In this document: positions 15,754 through 28,380 of the stretch, piece after piece
How positions within the stretch are numbered: the first letter of the stretch is position 1
Layout: each line of letters opens with the position of its first letter
NCBI GenBank assembly: GCA_017590115.1
Contig: JAGGNK010013114.1
Coordinates: forward strand, 3,475,359-3,539,358
DNA length: 64,000 nucleotides
Reading direction: 5' to 3'
From: Montifringilla adamsi
Lineage: Eukaryota > Chordata > Aves > Passeriformes > Passeridae
Notes under the pieces: model-generated
What the model saw: only the letters and a program-made list of their open reading frames with translations
The model's database searches: none
Told to the model about the DNA's origin: nothing
Translations under genes and position numbers: made by a program

Positions 15754-15938
15754 ACAGTGGAGCAGGTAGCCCAGAGAGGTGGCAGATGGCCCATCCCTGT
15801 GAGTGCCCACAGTCAGGCAGGATGAGGCTCTGAGCAATCTGAACTAGTTGAAGATGTCCCTGATTACTGCAAGAGGGTTGGATTAGGTGACCTTTAAACC
15901 CAATTCCTTCCAACCCGAATGTCTCTATAATTCTACAA
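15754..15938 (+). mobile_element. CR1 LINE 3' end fragment
   Basis: The end of this stretch shows the avian CR1 3' UTR signature: a ttggattaggtgacctttaa stretch, then ccttccaaccc and a closing attcta. The upstream part (gtggagcaggtagcccagag, ggctctgagcaa) also fits CR1. It is a 5'-truncated, diverged copy with no coding capacity. Confidence 0.75.
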
Positions 15939-18900
15939 TTTAGGACAAGAAGATTTTCAAAAAACCCAAGTGCCACAAAACTGTAAGTAAATATGATGAA
16001 AATATTAATGTTGCTTTTCAGTCCAAGGAAGCTTCCCCAAAACATTAATAACTTTTAGTCCATAGCACACAAAAACTTTGAAATAAAATTATTTTGCACC
16101 AAAATTGAAAATATAGGCAAGAATATTGAAATGGGATTTTTCCATTTTGGAGACAGATGGTCATCAAAACCAAATATTTTTCACAGTCCTTTTCAATATA
16201 TGGCATTCTCCAATTTGTAGTAGTTTTGCCAGAAGTGAGAAAAAAAGAAATCCCAAACCCACAGACATACCTGTCTGGCTTGTAAGCTAATTTCTGTTTT
16301 AAGGTAGGTTTCTAAGCTACTTGTGTGTTGAAGTAGCTTCCAAAAACTAGATGTTCAAAAAAGTAAGGATTTGTGCATACTGAGTAGTAATCCAGGTTTT
16401 CAATTTTTCTTTGGAACAGCCTTGCATGAAGAGGAATAAAAGAAGACACAAGAGGAAATTGGTTGTGTTACCTACTTATATTCCCAGTTACAAGACAGCT
16501 ATTTCTTGCAAAGCAAAAAGGAAGCTGAGCAGATAAACCAACCATTTCCTTCTGTCAGAGAATTTCCAAACTTTGTCACTACTTGAGGAAAGGATTTGTG
16601 CAAACCCTAGGATTTACCTGAGTTTGTAGTATTCATGGGATTTGTATGCATCCCCCATCCCATTTGTATGTATCTGTGGGCTTCAGACAAACTCTAGCAG
16701 CAAGCCCAAGGATTCTCCAAATGCAGCAGCATTTCAGGTTCTCTTAGCAATAAAAGCAAGTTTGCTCTTTGTGCTCCCTCTTAGAGCAGCACCGTAATGA
16801 GGCAAGTGCTAGAGCCAAAAAGAGCAGAGCTGGAATGTAGCTACAAAGAACATACAGAACTGTTTTAAGAATATTTAATTCCTGTGTTACCAGTACTGAC
16901 CAAATGATGAGATATCATAATGGCTGAGTTCTTCTAAATAAATACCACCTGCCCTGAATTCAATATTTAGTATTTCAGGGGATCACATCCCACCATTCCT
17001 GAATTCAAAATAGCTCACTGCAGGGGAAAATTGTTTGCTCTGCTATACCCTCCTCTAGCCATTTGGGGTATCCTGTCACCAGACCTCCTAGAGCCTGCTC
17101 TCTTTACGACAAGCCAGTTTACTCCTTCATTACAAACACTGAAAATAAAAGTGTGGGTGGAGGATGAAGCAGAATTTGCATGTTCTCAGAATCTCAGCAG
17201 TGAAGGACTTGTGAATTAGATAAATTTTTTAGCCTAGAATTACCATTATAACCCTTCTCTGTATAGTTGTTGCTGGTATTTGCTCCAGCAGTTAGTTTAT
17301 GAACCCACCAAGCAACATCCTACAACTTTTGTGTAGCTGCTGCTAAATGAGTTTGACCTGAATTTACTTGGAGCTCTTGCAGTTGTTTTTTTCCTGACCT
17401 TCATAAGGGAGCTGATTTCTCATGATCTTCCTTGACCTAAATTACTCAGGAATTAAAAGGAGAAACACTAAGGTCCAGGACACCGGCTGAGAGAAATTAA
17501 TATGGAGCCTGGAACCCTACTGCCAAGACCCTCCCAAGGAAATTAATTTTCCAGCACACCCCACCTTCAGCCACACACTGCTTTCACTATCAAAAGGACA
17601 GCTCACCTACTACTACAAGAAGTCTGCACAGTATAGTCATCTAGCCTTTAATTTGTGCATGAAAATTAAATATAGGATTTAGCTTCTCTTATTTTTTATG
17701 TAACTGAAATAGGGGATAGGAGTAGGGGACAGAATGAAGATTTAAAGAGGGTTTAGTGAATTTTATTGGATTGAATTGCAAAGGCTCAGAAGGGCTTATC
17801 AGCCAGTCAGGCAAGCGACATGAGGAAAGGATAATTCACTGTGCAGTAGTGCTGCTAACAAGGGCTGCATATCATGAAAGGTCAATGACCTTTTGTTATA
17901 CCTTTGGCATTCATCTTCTAAACCACTGTCTAATTCCTCTAACTTGCCATTTGTGCTTTCCAAGACAGTTCTTGCCCACAGAGAGTCCCAAAGCTTTTCT
18001 CTGGGAGCTGAATGCTACACAGACATAAAGGCACTTTTCATTAGGGGGCCCTTAGGCTTGTTGAGATTTATTAGCATGCAGAGGTGGGCAGCATCTTGAG
18101 CAGTGGAGAGGCAGCAGACACCAGCTGACTGAAGTCCTCAGCAAGTCACTCCACATCTCATAGGTACTAACCACCTACCCTACATGCTTGCTGCAGTAAT
18201 GGATGGAAATGTTCCAGCCCCTGAAGATCTGGATTCAAACTATTTAAAGCATCAACAGAAAATTTTCCCTTTCTTCCTACATTCACCTTCCTTTCCTTAT
18301 AAATTCACCACAGTTCTCGCTCCATACATTTCTTCATGTCTCATTTCAACAGAGATAAAAAACCTTTCTTGCCTTTTGCTTTAGGGTCTTCTTTTTTTAT
18401 AAACGTATGCCCTTTCATCCAGATGTCTTCAGTTCTATCATTTAATTGGCTGTGTCTCTTTTGTTGCCCTAATTACTGCTCCTTGACACATAATTTTCCA
18501 CTGCCCTTACATATATGCATTATTTTTGTTTCATAGTTTTCTGTCTCTTCAGTCTTTGTTCCATTTAGTGTTCTCATTTTCCTCTGTAGATCCACTCGAA
18601 GTAATAAAAGTTGTTTTGATAATAAACTGAGAAGAACATGTTACACTGTGGTGACACATTAGTCTGACTAGTCTTAGCTACAATACACTTTATCCTCTGA
18701 AGGAGTCCAGGGTTTCAAAGAGTTTTGACCCCAAAGGGAACAAAAAGTCAACCATTTAAAATTAATTTCTGAAAACTACGTACTATATATCTACAATTTT
18801 TAAGGGAAGAAACATATGGTGACCTGGTTCAGAATCAGGAGATTCAAGAAGGTATTCAAGAAATACTTGCTCAAGCAATTACAAAATGAAACATCAAAAC

Positions 18901-20077
18901 AATTTTAATGAAAATTTTAGATCTCATTTAAGCTGACATTTTGGAGGAAAACTCATACAGTGAATGTTACCACCTCCAATGGTGAGCTTTCTAGATGAGC
19001 TACTCAGATAGAAAAAGGTGCATATTGCCATTTTTATAGTCATTGGATAAATATAAATCAGCTGATGTCAAGTTTGACACCACAAGAGAATGGCTGTATC
19101 TTGGGTACACACATGTGTGAAGGTCATTAGTGCTAGACATGAGATGCCAATGGCACCACGGACTCACCTCTGCCGTGTCCCCTGCAGCACCCGCGCTTCC
19201 AGCGTTCCCTGGGCTGGGCTCAGCGGGGCTGTGCCACTTCAGGCCTCCATGGGAAGGCCAAGCTGTCCCCACAGGGCATGCACAGGGCAAAAGTCAGGGC
19301 TGTGCCCCCACAGTGGCTCAGGAAGAGGTGGCAGTGTTGAATGCTCGGTGGGTTATATGGGCTAAGTAAGGGAGCAGTGCTGGTGTGTGCCCCGGGCAGG
19401 CGCTGGGGACCTGCCCCCATGCTGCCAGTGATCAGCTCTTGGGTCAGGTATTAACTCCAGATGCAGAATGCCATCTCTGACTTGCCTCCCTGGGCACCCA
19501 CTGCTCCGCCTCCTGCCTTTGTGCCTGAATAGACAGTGCAGCAAGACTTCCATAAACTTAATGTGTTCATGTGCGGCTGGGAATTCCTTGAGATAGGGCT
19601 CTTTTCATCTAGACATTTTTGGCTCTAGATACAAAGGAAAATATCCATCCAAGTATTAGAATTACTTCTAAACAAATAAGCAACATCAAAACCAAGACAA
19701 CACATAAGGTCTCACTATCCTACTTGTTCCCCAGAGTTCCCAGGAGTAGATTGCAACAAAAGAAAAGTAATTCCTAGAAAAAGTTCAAGTATTAAGACAA
19801 AATTTTAATTTTTGTGAGCCATTGGAATGGAACAAATGACAAATACACAGCTAGAACCCTTTTGTATTTCTGTTTAGTCTTACTTTAAGGGTTAAAATTT
19901 TACAAATAAAAATCTTTCCTTGCAGTTTAAGATCAAACCTTTGAATTTTACAGAAGTGTCATGAAATAGATTATTTCACACTTCTGTTCCTGAAACATCA
20001 TCTTTGCTGCAATATCTGCCTGAGCTTCAAACCTGAAGAAAGAGATACAAAGTAAAAAAGCCTGTCAAAAATATGTC

Positions 20078-20096
20078 TTTTTTTTTTTTTTTTTTT
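20078..20096. repeat. T19 homopolymer
   Basis: A run of 19 T. No adjacent retrotransposon body is recognised on the minus strand. Confidence 0.9.
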
Positions 20097-23000
20097 ACCT
20101 ACACACATTTTTTAGGATAATGAAACAGTTTAAAAAATTGAACTATATCATTAGTTTTTCCTAGTCAATATGCAAAGATACAATAGCTGCACATTGTAAA
20201 ACAAAATATAGATCACAAAATCTTCTGTACAATCTGGAGATCAGTTTCTGGTCCTAAATATATTTTGGTATGAAATATTAAATTCTTCTAGCCATGGAAA
20301 CTGTCACCAATTGTCCATTTGATTTCCTTAACTAGACAAATGAGTTACTAACACCAAATTATTTCGTGCAGAAAAAAGAAGAAACAAAGTCTTCTTTCAA
20401 TTCCCTTGCTGAGTGAACAGGAATCTGCAATGAAGTATTAAAATAAAATAAGAAAGTGGCCTAAATTAAGCATAGAGCAAATGATGCTTTTTTTTCTGGC
20501 AGGTTTTGCCAGATAACTGTGACAAACTTAGAAACTTTAGACTGGTGTATCTCCACACTTCCCCACTCTTGTATGAAAAACAGAGGGTATGATGATAGTC
20601 AAAACCAGGTGTAAATAAATAATTATACAAGGATAAGGGCTGTTCCATAGTAGGTCATTCAGTATTTTTGAACATATTTCCCTTCACAATGAAATAAAAA
20701 GGTCCAGTGCTTCCTCAGCTTGACGCATTTTCATGCTAGGTGAAGGTATTTGGGCCCTAGTCCCTCGCTGATGCATCACTGCTGGGCAGGGTACATGAGA
20801 GCAGCCTCCTTTTCCCCTGTGCCCTGATCCCAAAGATCTTGCTGTCCTTCTGCAGCTGTCACCTCTGTACTTTGTTGTTTTCTACTACACACAGGTACCA
20901 GGCCAAGGAGGCTTTTGGAGAGGACAGTGGAGATTACTGGCACTCACAAAATTGCCATCAAAGTACCGGGATATTGTCCTTGTCCAAACATTTAGAACCT
21001 GGTGTGCCACAAACTACAATTTCTGCCGCCTGTTCTGTAGGGAAGCTCTGCTCGGGTGTCCTGTGCTCCCTCTCCCGGCTTGCCTTAGGCACTACTGTTT
21101 GCAAACAAGCATTAGCTGGCATTTTCTTGTTCAGAAAGAGACCACCAAGTGCTCTCTGTGACAATGAAAGAAGTAATTTGCTATGACACGTCTCAAGCCT
21201 GTATTCAAAGTGTCACATTTAAATATGTGTAAGGCGCCAGAAGTATCATTTGGTATAAGGCTATGATGCATAAAAGTCTTACATATTTCTTTTTGCTCAT
21301 GTTTGTTTATATCTCAGAGCAAGGTAAGGCAGCAGTAGCTTGATCCAAGTCTTACATTCCTCTGACATTAGGAAGAGCGTGTTCAGAAGATTTTAATGGT
21401 TCAGTGGCTTACTTGTCCCTTTCCCTCCTAGGAAACGAGATGCTACTATGGTTCCAGATATGTTTTTTTATTCAGTTCAGAGGTAATGGACACCAGCCGG
21501 TAAAAAGCTCCTTGCTCTGTAATCATCTGCACTAAACTAAACACACCAAATTTTTCAGATTCTGGAAAACAAGGTAAGAAGAAAATCCCTCTACTAAATC
21601 AGCTGATTCAAGGATGGAAAAAAAAAAGCCAAACTAAAACCAACTCCAAGCTGGTAGCTTGGAAGATCTGAAGATCACTTGTGTGGTTTTTTTCACCAAA
21701 CAGAATAACCAATTCTAAGATTACTTCTCCCTTGTTAATATTCTGACTTTATTCAATCTGTTCACATCTACTAGATTTTTATGAAACTTAGAAATGCAGA
21801 ATGCTCAGAATCTTCAAATTTCTAACTACAACAGTTTCTGGATCTATAATTTTAGAACTTGCTGGCTGATGGCTGGGAAGGGGTGGCCCAAGACATGAGC
21901 TGTACCCTAGACTCCAGTGAATAAGCTGTGTACTTGCAAATATACTGTTCCAGTAGGAAAAGATGCTATAATTTCTATGAGATGGAGGTAGACAGGGGAG
22001 AAAAAGCAAAGACAGAGCAAAAATTAGTTAAGTGCTAATACAAAGCCTCACAAATGAGAGCTTCACTTTGAAATTGTATATGATCATATATAAACATATT
22101 TTTCTATTAGTGACCTCTGGAACATCTCAGCACTAAGTGGTGCTGGTGTACAACAAAAGAGGGAGCCTTATGCTTCTGTAAAATAGGAAGCAAGGCTGTG
22201 CTCCCTCTTCATACATCATCAGGCAGTAACAGGATAGAAAGATTACAACATCTGAGATACAGATATCTGTGCAGGTCTAATTGTTCCTGTCAGAGCTCCC
22301 TTAAGGCAAACTTAAATTAACTAACTTGAGATTCTGAATGATGTGACTTCATGCCCAATCTAACACTGAAAAAGAGGCCCTGATGACGGAACACTAGTCA
22401 GTGATGAGGAAACAAGGTTAAATATAGAGTTAGTCCTCCCTAGCAGAGAGGGGCAGGTCAGGCTGACTGAGATCCAGAGGAACAAAAAGTGTGTTTTTAT
22501 TTTAAGATGGTTTCTCAGGTGAACACAGCACAGTCTGCCCAGGAGCTGACAGCAGCAGGACCTTCATGATCCACTCCCATGCACAACAAACCATGACGGT
22601 GTCAAGTGCATACAGGTTATGGAATGTTCCAAGCATGGAGCACATAAAGCTGTCACGTGAGGTTGTCACAAATCATTCAGCTCTCAGCTCCAAAGCTGAA
22701 GGGAGCTGGCGCTGGAAAGAGACCACTTTGGCAGTTGGCACTGGAAGAGACGATCCGTGGCTGCTCAACATGCTTTTCTAAGCTGATACTGAAAGCAACT
22801 GCCATGACAATAAGGATTAGGCAGGAGGCTGATATATTTGGCATGCATATCCATGAATATCAAGGGTGCTAACGAGGCCCCTTCTTTGCCGGGATTGCTG
22901 AGGGTCAGAACAGACCATGTACAAACACACCCTCTTCTCTATCAGCACCATTACGAAGGGGAGTCAATAGTAGAAATATCTTGCTAGTGACAATCAAAAT

Positions 23001-24530
23001 CCAGATTAAAGTCTGCATTCAGAAAGCCACCAACCACTTGTCTAAGGAGAAGAAAAAGAAAAAAAAAGGCTTTGTATACAAATGGTTCATTTTCTTCTGC
23101 ATCAGAAGATGGTGCTCTTCATATTCTCTCAGAGGTTACTTCTAAGCACAGTGCTTTTATGCCCGGGGCTGGAATCTCTAAGTGCTTTTTCCACACGCCC
23201 TTCTTAATTTCCTTAAATTGCCAGATCTTCTTCCCTCTAAGGTGGCTGGACGATAATCATATTAGTGCTCAATGGGTTCAGTCAGGAACTTTAGAATTAG
23301 CTGTCATGGTAAATAACCAAAGGAGACAGAGAACATGTGGGATTTCTGTGCCTTTCTGGAAGTCTATCACTCGATAAATGCTAATGTGATCCTTCTTTTG
23401 TAAGTGCTTCTGAAGGTGTCTCACCATGCTTCTGTCCATGGCTGTCCTGAGCAGCAGAGTGACACCACCTCTCACAAGTGCTTGTGGGGGCACAGTGTTT
23501 ACACCCAGCATATAAATTTAACACATTGGAGGTGCATGAAAACCACCCTGCACACCTCTGTAACACCACTTACTCCTATTAGGCTTCTCAGGATCCTAAA
23601 CATTGCAAGCAGTCACATTCAGATAAAATTTCCAAGTGCAGAATAAGGGAGGACACATCCTAAGAAAGCAGCACAAACACTATTCCATTTTCTGATACCC
23701 AAAACAGAGGCATGCATGATCTATCCAGCAGCAAAACCAGCTGTCCTCATCTCCACAGGCAGGCACAAATGCCTTTTCCATAATCTGGCAATGGAGCATC
23801 TGGGCATTTGTTCCACTGTATTCACTGTAACTCAGGCAGGTGATGGAATATCACACAGGCTGTAAATAGGCTCAGAGACATGATGAAAGAGAAACAATTT
23901 CTGGGATAAGAGGACGAAAATAATTCCAAATATACACACACATAAATCAAGGAAGATGGCACACTTGCATGAAAGTGCTATAAATGATGCACTCTGAAAA
24001 AGAACTCTGTTGTTTCTCAGTCGCCTTTAAAGTCCATAGACTTCTATAAACAGCATTCTCTCTTCATGGCTTCCTTCTGAGTCTGGCTCTAGAAATTGCT
24101 CTAAAGACAATGTGTTGTATGAAGTGATGTAATTTTTTAAAGAGTTTTGGAAAATGCAGCTAGTCCACAACAACAGTGGTAAGACCACAAACCACAAAAA
24201 GTGGCACTGACACCACTGAGGTAGCAATACACTGCAGTACTTATCCATGAGTTTCCCCACCAGAAGGGAAACAAACTAATAAACAACATGAGCCAAAATT
24301 TCACCCCCACCCAAAAAAATCCAAATCTCAGGGGGGTATCTGTAACCTGTACTGCTGCCTTAATTCCATAGCACACCTGGTCAGGAGATGTTACTCCTCA
24401 GATGCCTGAGATTGAGTCTTTAAATCTCTGTCACTGAAGGTGACCCACAGCAACTAACTCCTCTTCAGCTGCTCCCTTTTTAAACCCAGAAATGACCCTG
24501 GGATTTTTTGTTTTGGTTTGTTGTTTGTGT

Positions 24531-24555
24531 TTTTTTGTTTGTTTGTTTGTTTGTT
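24531..24555. repeat. (TTTG)n microsatellite
   Basis: About five to six tandem TTTG units follow a T/G-rich lead-in that starts near 24,500. Simple-sequence repeat in gene-free DNA. Confidence 0.8.
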
Positions 24556-25938
24556 CCTTGTTACTCTTTTGCCTTTGTTTAGAGCCTGCTCTGTGTCCTT
24601 GGCAGGAGACACAGTATTTCCTTAGAGTAGGTGAGGGGAAGAAGGATGTAGTGGTAAGATTCAACACACCCACAGACTTTTTTCACATAAATGGATAAGG
24701 TTGATATCTCCATTACCTATTGCCCCTGACCTGGCACAGTCCTTATGTAAGGGCTCAGTTTTGCTCTTGCAGCAGAGCTCCCAAAGATTTCCAGAAGGGT
24801 GCTGTCCAAGAGCTCCACCACAGAGCTAGCACCATCATCTGAGTCTCAGTGCCTCTGGCTACTTTAATCAACTGTGGCTCACATCATGGGGCCTTTGTTA
24901 TCCTTTATTGAAATCATTAGAGTTCTGCTCTGTGTTTCCCACCTGCATATCTCTCTTTATTTTTTACCTCTTCCTCATCTTGAATCTTGCCTTTCTTTTC
25001 CCTGCAGTATTGCCCAGTTGTCCTTTCCAGTAAGACTCATGATCCAGTCCAACCTTTGATGCAACAGTCATTGTTAAACTCAAGTATTCACAATCTGAGG
25101 AATCTCCTGAGAGCAAAGGAATTCAGCTTCAAAATGTGCTGCTGAAAAGCATGCACAGAGACTTTGGAACTTGCTGTCTCAGTCTGTATTTTCATGATTT
25201 TCATGATTCTGTGCTAGAATATTTGCCTTGAGAAAGCGCTGAATATGGCATGAAGATAAATACAGCTTTGGCATTCAGTGCGCTCTGCTTTTTCATTTGT
25301 TATTCTAATGAAGCAACACAAACCCCAGTATTTTTTTTCACAACAGAAGTTATGTATCTGATAGCCAAAAAAATCCCTTTCTGTATCTTAAATGCCTCTC
25401 TCAGAAATGCCACCCTGCTGTGGTAAACTGAATGATGTATCTTGACCTGATGTTTATGAAACATATAATTTTGTTTGTTTTCGCTCCATGTTCTATGCTC
25501 TCTAGATAAGACACACTTTGAACAGAGAAGTGAAGAGGAAATGGTAACAAAAGAGTATGAGAATTTACTGGCACTGGGAAGATTCTAGCTCCAGCTGAGG
25601 CCATGGGACAGGCTCTAAAAGGTAGAAAGATGAGTACAGAGCTGAGAACAAAGCTGACCTGAAAGAAAGGAGCTTGACAAGCTCTCCAAATTAACACAGA
25701 TGTCTGCTGGTAGTATCTGATGCTCTGTCTGCTCTGCTTATCATCATAAGAAAGTCTTTGCACAGGACAGATGGATATATTTACCATTTAAAAATCCTCT
25801 AATTAAATCTTAGTTAGGGTTAAGCTAGCAGAAAAGTCATTATGCTTGCCAGAAATCACAGGCACTGGATATAAAGCAACACAGGTATTGATTCCACTCC
25901 AGGATAACAAACAACTTCATCTGAGCTGGAGCAAGGCA

Positions 25939-25958
25939 GCTGCCAATTAATTGGCAGC
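25939..25958. repeat. Perfect 20-bp palindrome centred on TTAA
   Basis: Two 10-bp perfect arms with no loop, reading GCTGCCAATT and its complement. The centre contains TAATTA-like homeodomain-type core sequence and the arms contain CCAAT. It lies in gene-free sequence. Confidence 0.85.
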
Positions 25959-28308
25959 CTTGGTGTGCTGGTGAGGGAAGGGAAGGTTATGGCCCATCCG
26001 TACAAAATAACTCTGAAGTGAGATAGGATCTCTGCAACCACTCAAGAAACTAGTTGGCTCTAAGAAATTCCAGTTTCATAGGTGACACCTCACAACCTGA
26101 CCAGCATTCTCTAAGTTTAAAACATCTGCCTTCTATTAGGAGACATCAGCAAGAGGCTGCTAAAGGCTCATGCATGCAGCCAAGCCTCTGTTCTTCTTCC
26201 TATTATGGTTGTCAGGTCTCTCATCTGAGGTAAGACATCCTCAGACAGCCCAATTGTCTACCATCACATGCTTCACTGTCATCATCTTTCCTTTGGGAAT
26301 CAGTGTAGGATAGACACTCCAGCTCTGCTATACAGCTAGGGAAGCAAGTCATGTCAGGAAAGACAGTGCTCAAAACGTACCCGTCCCATAGCAAACTGCC
26401 AGCTGTTCAGCCCATGGGGAGTTCCTCACCCACCACAGAACCAGGATGCTCAAAGCAGAGAAAACTTAGTGAGGTCTCAGAGCTTTTTCCTCCCAATTGA
26501 AAAAAAGAGAAGCTATCAACAGTTTCTTTAAAAGAACCTCCTTAGCCTCTAGTTATGGAGAAAGAAACTCTGGGTTTTGATGTCAAAATTGCATGCTTAT
26601 TCAACAGTTTTATCAGTACAAACTTTTGGTGCATACTGGAAGTTAACAATGGTTAAAAGAAAACCAGTCATGTACATATGGAGAAGATTCCAGCTTTTCT
26701 TTGCATGCCACAGTTTTGCTATTGGTACTGAGCTGAGAACAACTCCAGGAAAACTAGTGCAAAGCACATCAGAACCTGCCACCTCTGTGTGATCCAGTGA
26801 CCCTCTGAACTGTCTGTCCCATGATGTAAAGTCATGATGTGCATGGTTTCAAACACAGAATAAAAGCATTCAGTAGGAGAAAGCCACAAACCAGAATAGT
26901 CAGCCTTTACCACTTTTTTTTTTCTCCCCAAGTAGCTGAAAAACTGAGGCTGTGACTGTTCAGCTAAAATGGATAACTGTTTTCAAAACTGCCAGAAAAT
27001 AATTTACACTCTTCTTTCAATTTTAGTATGGTGCTCTAACTCCTAAAAAATGTTTCACTTCAAGTAAAGGGCAGAGCAATGTTTGAAATCGATGTTTTAT
27101 CCAGTATGCTTGTCACAGCAAAGATGAACAGTTTTAAGCATGCATTTATTTATGTACTGAGAAGAAAATGAAGCTCAGTGCACAAAGATCAAACACTAAC
27201 ACTATTCTCTTGCTTGCTTCCCTTTGCTTTCAAGCTTCAGGCATGCTGGTACTTTTTTTGTTCCCTCACTGAGGTGTGGGTACAGCATTTTATCCAACTC
27301 TCTTTTCCCCTCTATCCCCCTACAGTACTTAAAACAATGCTAACTCTTTATTAGGGAGGTGTAGGAAAGGTTGGAAAATGTCTTGATCTACCTGCCTCCT
27401 CTGCTTGAAGGGATTGCCATCAAGTTCCTAAGATCCAGTGAGAAGAACCTTCCTTTTCAGCAGCTGCAGAGCGTGACCTAAGGAGTATTCTATGAACTAC
27501 ATAGCTATGACACACTTTCAGCTATGACAGCCTGTTTTCAAGATGGAAATGCCATCTATTTCTGTAGTGCTAACACAGAAGGACAGCACTGCTGGCTGCT
27601 TTGAAGTCATTCAACTCCCATCTCAGCCACAGTGTCTTTGCTGCCCCTGGCCATACCTGACATGAACAACTGAACTTACACACATGTGTACATCAGTGGT
27701 GATGTAGAAGGATGTGCATCTTATTTTATGCATCAGTTACCTCAGTATCTGAACAGAAATCTCGCAACAGCAACCAAATCACACAAGTGGCTATCACCTT
27801 TAAATATTAAGTAATTTTGTTCTTTAGATTATAAAAAGAGAAAATCCACTCATGCAAATATTTCATCACCCTGGATAGTGCTATAAATAAAGCACTGACT
27901 AAGCAACTCAGCAAGAATTTGTTGGCACCAGTAATAGCACATAGAGCAACTCTTTCCTAGTCATCCACTATGGAAGTGGGAGCTGCACACACATAATAAA
28001 GAAGACAGAAAATACTCCTGAGGAGCACATTTCATAAAAGAGAAAAACACCTTTCTCAAACAAACTCAGAGTTATGAAGGACAGAACATGAATAAAAAGA
28101 ACTTTAGTAGCCTAGATTATAAACAAAACAAAAATTGAAGTCACGGGATTATTTTGCTAGTTCAAGGTAGCCACAAAAGAGCTTGTTTAGAGCCTATCAG
28201 TGTTTTGGCAATGCCAGACTTTTGAAAGAATATGGTCTTGTTAACCAGGAAGCTTAGTGAAATGAGTCATGACATTTCTCTTGGGAAAATTGTCTTGGAA
28301 AAATTTGT

Positions 28309-28380
28309 CACAGAATCATGGAATGGTTTGGTTTGGAAGGAACATTAAAGATCATCTAGTTCCAAACCAACGTCCTCCCT
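28309..28380 (-). mobile_element. CR1 LINE 3' end fragment, inverted
   Basis: cacagaatcatggaatggtt followed by ttggaaggaacattaaagat and catctagttccaa is the reverse complement of an avian CR1 3' terminus. Similarity fades after about 28,380. It is a short, old, 5'-truncated copy. Confidence 0.75.

Larger units (their letters stand above)
15939..28308. other. Gene-free sequence with one GC-rich patch
   Basis: No gene was recognised. The segment 19140-19560 is markedly richer in G and C, with several CpGs (cccgcgc, gcgggg, ccccgggcaggcgc), than its surroundings. It has short overlapping open frames on both strands, none with a recognisable domain. The rest is unique AT-rich DNA with microsatellites. 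Confidence 0.55.

Noticed and set aside
15548..16045. 165-codon minus-strand ORF
   Set aside because: It runs antisense across the CR1 tail at 15754-15938; the reading frame is a by-product of repeat sequence.
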